Shown: piece after piece, positions 58,668 to 64,000 of the stretch
Layout: every line of letters starts with the position of its first letter
How positions within the stretch are numbered: the stretch's first letter is position 1
Assembly: GCF_023065955.2 (NCBI RefSeq)
Contig: NW_026622874.1
Coordinates: forward strand, 81,924,917-81,988,916
DNA: 64,000 bases
Source of the DNA: Ursus arctos
Taxonomy: Eukaryota; Chordata; Mammalia; Carnivora; Ursidae
Direction: 5' to 3'
Notes under the pieces: generated by a model
Told to the model about the DNA's origin: nothing
Database searches by the model: none
What the model saw: only the letters and a program-made list of their open reading frames with translations
Translations under genes and position numbers: made by a program

Positions 58668-59161
58668 TTGATATTGTGTATGAAAATTATATAGACTCTA
58701 CTTGAGATTATCTTCTCCAGAGGAGGTTTAATTTAACTCCTGAAAGGCAGTGAGATTAAGGGAAGATCTACATCCAATCAGGGATTTCAGTGATTTGAGA
58801 CTGAATTGAAATTTTTATAAGAACTGATTTATATCTTACTCGTACTCTTAGGGTATAGCCCTTCAGGAGCCCCACCAAAAGCTTAAAGATTTACCAATGC
58901 ATTCCATCACTTATAAATCTAACATGCCTTAAAGGAAAGGCGGTATGGAATGTTTGGCATAATTTAGTGCATTTTCATTCCTTCTAGGGGCTTATCCCCC
59001 AAATGTTGATTGCTTTTTTAGATATCTAATACCCTCAAAGAGGTGATTTCTTATTAGTTTAATCCAGTTTTTTTTTTATTTTCACAGAGGAAGGTTTTTT
59101 CCTGCTTTAAGCAATAAAATCTATAAGTGGAAATATTTATGGATCTCTTTAAGATAGATTA
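58668..59161. other. Intron, nothing recognised
   Basis: No repeat or exon pattern seen. Confidence 0.45.
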
Positions 59162-59327
59162 GGGGTGCCTGGGTGACTCAGTCAGTTAAACATCTGCCTT
59201 TGGCTCAGGTCATGATCCGAGGGTCCTGGGCAGGAAGCCTGCTTTTCTTCCTCTCCTCCCCGTTTGTGCTCTCTCTTGCTATCTCTGTCTCTCTCTCTCA
59301 AATAAATAAATAAAATATTTAAAAACA
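59162..59327 (+). repeat. Can-SINE, sense, with internal deletion
   Basis: GGGGTGCCTGGGTGACTCAG to AAATAAATAAATAAAAT; about 30 bases are missing in the middle compared with full copies. Confidence 0.88.
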
Positions 59328-59436
59328 AAAGATAAAATCTATACCGTGTTGCCTGTGTTTTCTCAGTGAAGTAGGAATCTAGGTCACGGCTCTGAAGTAA
59401 GAGAGCTTGGAATTTAATGATAGAATAGAGTGCTTA

Positions 59437-60039
59437 CTACTGGGTATTTACCCCAAAGATACAGACGTAGTGAAGAGAAGGGCCATATGCACCCCAATGT
59501 TCATAGCAGCAATGTCCACAATAGCTAAATCGTGGAAGGAGCCGAGATGCCCTTCAACAGATGACTGGATTAAGAAGTTGTGGTCCATATATACAATGGA
59601 ATATTACTCAGCTATCAGAAAGAACGAGTTCTCAACATTTGCTACAACATGGACAGCACTGGAGGAGATAATGCTAAGTGAAATAAGTCAAGCAGAGAAA
59701 GACAACTATCATATGATTTCTCTCATCTATGGAACATAAGAACTAGGATGATCGGTAGGGGAAGAAAGGGATAAAGAAAGGGGGGGTAATCAGAAGGGGG
59801 AATGAAACATGAGAGACTATGGACTATGAGAAACAAACTGAGGACTTCAGAGGGGAGGGGGGTGGGGGAATGGGATAGACCGGTGATGGGTAGTAAGGAG
59901 GGCACGTATTGCATGGTGCACTGGGTGTTATACACAACTAATGAATCATCGAGCCTTACATCGGAAACTGGGGATGTACTGTATGGTGACTAACATAATA
60001 TAATAAAAAATCATTTAAAAAAAAAAAAAAAAAAAAAAA
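59437..60039 (+). repeat. Young L1 3' end with 15-bp duplication, sense
   Basis: 603 bp: an ORF2 C-terminal piece still open for about 100 codons, the 3'UTR and a long A-tail. AGAATAGAGTGCTTA is at 59422-59436 and 60040-60054, identical. It ends only about 160 bp before the exon at 60201. Confidence 0.94.
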
Positions 60040-60200
60040 AGAATAGAGTGCTTAAGAAGAATGTCAAATGTTTGAAATAATCATTATAAGAAACTTGAAA
60101 GGGATGAGAGCCAAGTAAAATTATTTGTTCCTTTTCCCAACATACATTGTAGATGGCTTCCTTTGTGGATAAACTGATCAATGTTATTTCCTCATCCTAG

Positions 60201-60450
60201 GTGACCTACTGAAATACTTAATGGAAAATGAAGATTGTATTCACTTATGCATTGTTGCATTTTCCATTGAGGTGAAGACAAATAAAATAATTCTTACTGG
60301 TCTTTTCAACAATCAAGCATATCATTCACCATCTCTGACCCTGGCAATATTAGACAACATTCTTCTCATGACAATTGCTGGCTCTAATGCTTCCATAACA
60401 GTCTTCAATAAACCTCAGCCACACTCTGAAGTTAAAAAACGAAGTGAAAC
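60201..60450 (+). CDS. ABCA exon 15 of window: extracellular domain 2
   Basis: This is a 250-nt exon, phase 1 in and phase 2 out. After the split glycine it reads DLLKYLMENEDCIHLCIVAF, and later ILTGLFNNQAYHSPSLTLAI. LFNNQAYHSP is the most conserved block of ECD2 in the ABCA3 group and fixes the assignment. NASITVF marks a possible N-glycosylation site (NAS) in the extracellular domain. Acceptor TTTCCTCATCCTAG, donor AAAC|GTATGT, and the next exon is 191 nt away. Confidence 0.94.
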
Positions 60451-60480
60451 GTATGTTATTCTTTTTATTAAAATTTGGTA

Positions 60481-60540
60481 TTTTTTAAAGATTTATTTAT
60501 TTATTTGAGAGAGAGAGAGAAAGAGTGAGCAAAAGCAGGA
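60481..60540 (-). repeat. SINE tail fragment, antisense
   Basis: TTTAAAGATTTATTTATTTA plus (GA)n is the antisense 3' end of a Can-SINE, only about 60 bp long, inside the 191-nt intron. Confidence 0.65.
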
Positions 60541-60641
60541 TATGATTACATTTACATGATTAAAAATAGCTATTGATGGAAATTTATATTTTCTGTTGTA
60601 TTAATTTCCTGATATATCTACTTTTGTTCCTTCTTCTGCAG

Positions 60642-60846
60642 ATTATCAGATGGATTCCAGGTGGCCTTAAATATACATTTTGGCATGGCCCTTTTAATCA
60701 GTGGCTTTTGTCTCCTGACAGTGACTGAACGAGTCACTAAGGCAAAACACATCCAATTTTTGAGTGGGGTTTATGTCCCTGTGTACTGGCTTTCTGCTCT
60801 ACTGTGGGATTTCATCATCTTCTTCATTACCTGCTGCTTACTACTG
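60642..60846 (+). CDS. ABCA exon 16 of window: TM8 and TM9 of TMD2
   Basis: This 205-nt exon completes a threonine codon, reads LSDGFQVALNIHFGMALLIS (TM8 start), the loop VTERVTKAKHIQFLSGVYVP, and YWLSALLWDFIIFFITCCLL (TM9), ending in phase 0. SER...KAKH.QF.SGV and FWLSALLWD are conserved family blocks. The acceptor TTCCTTCTTCTGCAG and donor CTG|GTAAGT are both strong. Nothing later in the window continues the frame, so the remaining TMD2 helices and NBD2 lie beyond 64000. Confidence 0.94.
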
Positions 60847-60879
60847 GTAAGTGTTAGATACAGTTTGTTGAGGGCTCAT

Positions 60880-61152
60880 TTTCCCTCGTACCCCCTGGAG
60901 AATTCCTGTTTTCTAATTCTATAACTCAAAATGTAACTATATTTGGAAATAGGGCCTTCAAAGTGGTGGTTAAGTTAAAATGAAGTAGGGTAGGCCCTAA
61001 TCCATTCTGACTGGTATGCTTTTTAGGAAGAGGATATTAGAACATACAAAAAGATACGAAGAGTATGCATGCACATAGTAATGACCATGTGAGGACATAG
61101 CCAAAAGGTGGACATTTCAAGCCAAAGAGAGAGACCTTAGAAAAACCAACCC
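60880..61152 (+). repeat. MLT1-like LTR (MaLR), partial
   Basis: Blocks AATGTAACTATATTTGGAAA, GTAGGGTAGGCCCTAATCCA, GACCATGTGAGGACATAGCC and CAAGCCAAAGAGAGAGACC keep the order of an MLT1 LTR. The end is cut by the L1 5'UTR at about 61153. Confidence 0.75.
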
Positions 61153-62388
61153 TAAGAGAAGATGGCGGCAGGATAGGAGGATGCTAGGCTCATCTGCTCC
61201 CAAAAATAAAACTAGATAGCTATCAAATAATTCTAAATACTCCAAAAATCAACCTGAAGACTGACAGAACAAATTCTACAACTAAAGGAAGAGAAGAAGC
61301 CACAACATAGAAGGTACAAGTATGGAGACTTGGTTTAGGGGAGAAACAGATCACTGGTGCTGTGGAGGAAAGGGAGCTGTGGTCACAGAGAAAGGTGAGA
61401 GAGAGGAGAGCATAAGGGAATGCACGAGGAGAATATTTCCCCAAAGACACTGCTGGGAAAATGAGACGGGATGATTTTTGTGAGTTCTTGCAACCATCAG
61501 GGTTTAAAGCCTGGAGTTTTAAAGGTCAGCAGGTTTGACTAGGATAGAGCCCTGAAGGCACTATGCTGCTCCTGGAAAGAAGGCGGGCAAACAATCCAGA
61601 GGCAGAAAGCATGGAAACAGTGATCCAAAAAACACCTGGGACACACAGCGGGGAGACTATTTGCTTTTCTCAGAGTGCTTCCCTTAGAGGCAGCATTCAT
61701 AGAGGACACCTCTCTGGGAGACAAAGGAGCTGGCTGGTACTATTTCACCCCCCTGCCCCTCATCACAAATACACAACCACATTCAGGAAACAGTGCAGCA
61801 TCTACACAGACTGCCTAACTTGCTTACAGTAAGTCCCACATTTCTGTGCTGTGGTGGAACTGCCCTTCTCGGTCAAGCATGTCTCAGTCCCAGTGCAGTG
61901 GGACCCTTCCTCAGAAGACCCTTGACCATGCCACATCTCCCAGCGAAAGAGTTCTGCTGGGCTTCAGTTCTAGTGGAAGTAGTATCCGGTCTCATTTAAT
62001 AAGTAGACTAAAGCACACCTAGTTAAAACTATCCACATTGTGGCCAAGGACAAAATACTACCCACTGCAGACAAGGAGAGCTTCTGCAGACAACTGACCT
62101 AAAGGATAGAGCAAGCAATACACAATAGCAGAGCACACACAGCACACACCAGAGACACTGAAGTGCCGGGCTCTGGACACTACATGATCTCTTCTTCATA
62201 AAGCCATTTACTATCAGGAGCAAGAAACATAACTGGATTTTCTAACACAAAGAGGAATGCAATTACTTAGACAAAATGCCAAAATGGAGGAATTCATCCC
62301 AAATGAAAGAACAAAGTAAGAGATCATAGCAAGATACCTAAGTGAAACACATATAAGTAATATGCCTGATGGAGAATTTAAAGCAACA
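61153..62388 (+). repeat. L1 5'UTR and ORF1 start, sense
   Basis: AGAGAAGATGGCGGCAGGAT is the start of the same kind of L1 5'UTR as at 30412. It ends at TATGCCTGATGGAGAATTTA, the ORF1 start region, where an antisense L1 begins. Confidence 0.78.
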
Positions 62389-64000
62389 ATTGACTTGGTT
62401 AGATTTTAGTTCTTTTATTTCTCCAGAAAGCAATTCTCTAGTGTCTTCTATGCTTTTTTCAAGCCCAACTAGTATCTTTATAATCATTATTCTGAACTCT
62501 AGTTCCGACATCTTACTAATGTCCATATTGATTAGGTCCCTGGCAGTCAGTACTGCCTCTTGTTCTCTCTTTTGAGGTGAGTTTTTCCATCTTGTCATTC
62601 TGTCCATAGAAGGATACATGAACCAGAGAGCAAAATACTAAAATGGCAACAACAATCACAGAGAAATATACACTAAACAAATCAGAAGAGACCCAAAACT
62701 GGGGGGGTGGGGAAAGAGAGAGAGACAGGTGAGCAGAATAGAGCAATACACTGGATTCTGTGTGTATTTTGGTCTGTTTTTTAGAAAACTAGATCCCAAA
62801 ATTATAAAGAAAGAAAAACTTATATATGTACAAAAATAAAATTAAATACAATGAAAGGATAGAATGTAACTGTAAAAATGGAAATTAAAAGACAAGAAAA
62901 AAACAAAAGAGAAAGAAAAATAACAGCAACAACAACAACAAAAAGGGCTATAAGGAAAAAAAGGGCTATAAACAGACAGGTGAACAGAACAGAGCAATAT
63001 GCTATCTCCTGAGTGTATTTTGGTCCGTTTGTTAGAGGAAATTACATCTCAAAATTGTAAAGAAAGAAAAACTTATATATACAAAAATAAAATTAAATAC
63101 ATTGAAAGGACAGAATGTAACTGTAAAGATGAAAATTTAGAAAGACTTTAACAAAACAAAACAAAAAAAGAGGAAATGATCAGGTGGGTGAATAGAACAG
63201 AGCCATACACTAGATTTTGGGTGTATTTTGGTCTGGTAGAAGAAACTGCATCCCAAAATGTTAAAGAAAGAAAAACTTATGTATATACAAAAATAAGATT
63301 AAATACAATGAAAGGATAGAATGTGACTATAAAAATGAAAATTAAAAAAGGGTTCTTTAAAAAGGAGTTGATAAAATGAGAAATTGGTTGAAAAAGGAAA
63401 GAAGAATTTCTAAAAAAGAAAATTAAAAAAATTAAAGTTGAAAGACTAAAGAATCATGGGGGAAAAGCCATGAGTTCTATGTGCCGTATTCCCCTAGCGC
63501 TGGAGTTTTGTAGTTCTCGTTGATTGGTAAACTTGGTGTTGGCTGGATGTATTTGCTGATCTTCTGGGGGGAGGGACCTGTTGCATTGATTCTCAAATGT
63601 CTTTGCACCAGGCAAAATTGCACCGCCCTCGCCAGGGGGCCAGGCTAAGTAATCTACTCTGGTTTGCTCTATGTGGCTTTTGTTCCCTGAAGGCTTTCCT
63701 TGCAGCTTTAGAGGATGAGAATGAAAATGGTGGCCTCTAAATCTCTGGCCCTGCGGAGATCTACAGTGCCTGGATGGGTGAAGCCTGATTTGTATATGCC
63801 TACCTGGATGAGACTAATTGAGCTGCAGTAAGAATCTGGCTGAGTTCAGCCAAGAAAATTCAGAGGAGGCCCAGCGTTCCAGGCACTCCTGTCTCCCTGG
63901 TCTCCATTGGAATCCGTGCTCACCCATCCTGTGACTGAGCATTTGTAGCTCAGGCACACGACACCATTTCGAATCTCCAAACCCTACAGATTCCTGTGGT
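62389..64000 (-). repeat. L1 ORF1 start and 5'UTR with tandem units, antisense
   Basis: The minus strand carries an ORF1-like start (MDRMTRWKNSPQKREQEAVL) at about 62619 going left. To its right are three similar A-rich units (starting near 62728, 62979 and 63182) and then a more GC-rich part up to the window edge, together forming the 5'UTR of a second L1 type. Confidence 0.7.

Larger units (their letters stand above)
1684..60846 (+). other. Partial ABCA-type transporter gene (ABCA3 subfamily, probably ABCA14/15/16-like), 16 internal coding exons
   Basis: The sixteen exons listed separately join with matching phases into 932 complete codons without a stop. The order of segments is that of ABCA3: end of ECD1, TM2-TM6, NBD1, regulatory segment, TM7, ECD2, TM8-TM9. 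Full-length ABCA3-type proteins are about 1700 residues, so a little over half is here; both ends of the gene lie outside the window. Introns range from 191 nt to about 10 kb. ABCA proteins are single-chain full transporters, usually of lipids. The rodent ABCA14-17 genes are reported as testis-expressed; whether this copy is too is inference. Every NBD1 motif is intact, so I treat it as a functional gene. Which paralogue it is remains open; the AT-rich, L1-rich setting argues against the GC-rich ABCA3/ABCA17 locus. Confidence 0.9.

Noticed and set aside
61047..61152. Further ABCA exon after 60846
   Set aside because: Sequence belongs to an MLT1-like LTR and the L1 5'UTR; no frame continues TMD2.
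62728..63400. CRISPR-like or satellite array
   Set aside because: Only three diverged units of unequal length, joined to L1 ORF1; best explained as an L1 5'UTR.
1..64000. The gene being ABCA3 itself
   Set aside because: Sequence differs too much in the variable parts, and AT-rich, L1-filled introns of up to 10 kb do not suit the compact GC-rich ABCA3 locus as I know it. Not excluded formally.

Overview
This window is nuclear DNA from a carnivoran mammal of the dog-like (caniform) side, most likely an arctoid and perhaps a bear or panda. Three things support this. It is AT-rich, with short exons separated by kilobase-scale introns. It is full of LINE-1 (L1) copies. It also carries many copies of the carnivore tRNA-derived SINE (Can-SINE/SINEC), including a young subfamily with the 5' start GGGGCGCCTGGGTGGCACAG that I associate with ursids and relatives; the species assignment is an inference from memory. 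No bacterial, plasmid or phage features are present.

The only gene I can support is the central part of an ABCA-type ABC transporter on the plus strand. I located 16 consecutive coding exons (1684-1943, 8176-8292, 8639-8756, 18425-18598, 19613-19791, 20573-20707, 28621-28750, 37233-37387, 37629-37784, 38162-38372, 43010-43160, 48114-48212, 48717-48873, 49858-50158, 60201-60450, 60642-60846). Their splice phases all agree, and joined they give 932 uninterrupted codons (2798 nt). Exon by exon the product follows human ABCA3 as I recall it: end of extracellular domain 1, TM2-TM6, the complete first nucleotide-binding domain (Walker A, Q-loop, LSGGM signature, Walker B, H-loop), the regulatory segment, TM7, a short extracellular domain 2 and TM8-TM9. 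The start codon, TM1, most of ECD1, the end of TMD2 and NBD2 lie outside the window. Divergence from ABCA3, the very long L1-rich introns and the AT-rich surroundings favour an ABCA14/15/16-type paralogue (known in rodents and cattle, lost or pseudogenised in humans) over ABCA3 itself. The exact paralogue cannot be fixed without a search.

Layout. 1-8.2 kb: L1 pieces, a probable old LTR and one SINE between exons 1 and 2. 8.2-20.7 kb: exons 2-6, with a large L1 cluster at 10.4-17.5 kb. 20.7-28.6 kb: intron with L1 3' ends and a decayed endogenous-retrovirus-like stretch. 28.6-43.2 kb: the NBD1 exons, with an old L1 / L1 5'UTR / L1 ORF1 array at 28.9-36.4 kb. 43.2-50.2 kb: regulatory-segment and TM7 exons. 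50.2-60.2 kb: a 10-kb intron with a 3.2-kb L1 insertion bounded by a perfect 21-bp duplication, inside an older L1 that also holds a 33-nt U2 snRNA fragment. 60.2-64 kb: the last two exons, an MLT1-like LTR, then two L1 5' regions in opposite orientation.

I found no new multi-gene system. The observations most worth following are the in-frame ABCA paralogue itself, three unusual splice donors (a GC-AG intron, a very weak GTCTCT donor with an in-frame alternative 33 nt downstream, and a donor that runs into 42 A residues), and the U2 snRNA fragment flanked by a 16-bp direct repeat.
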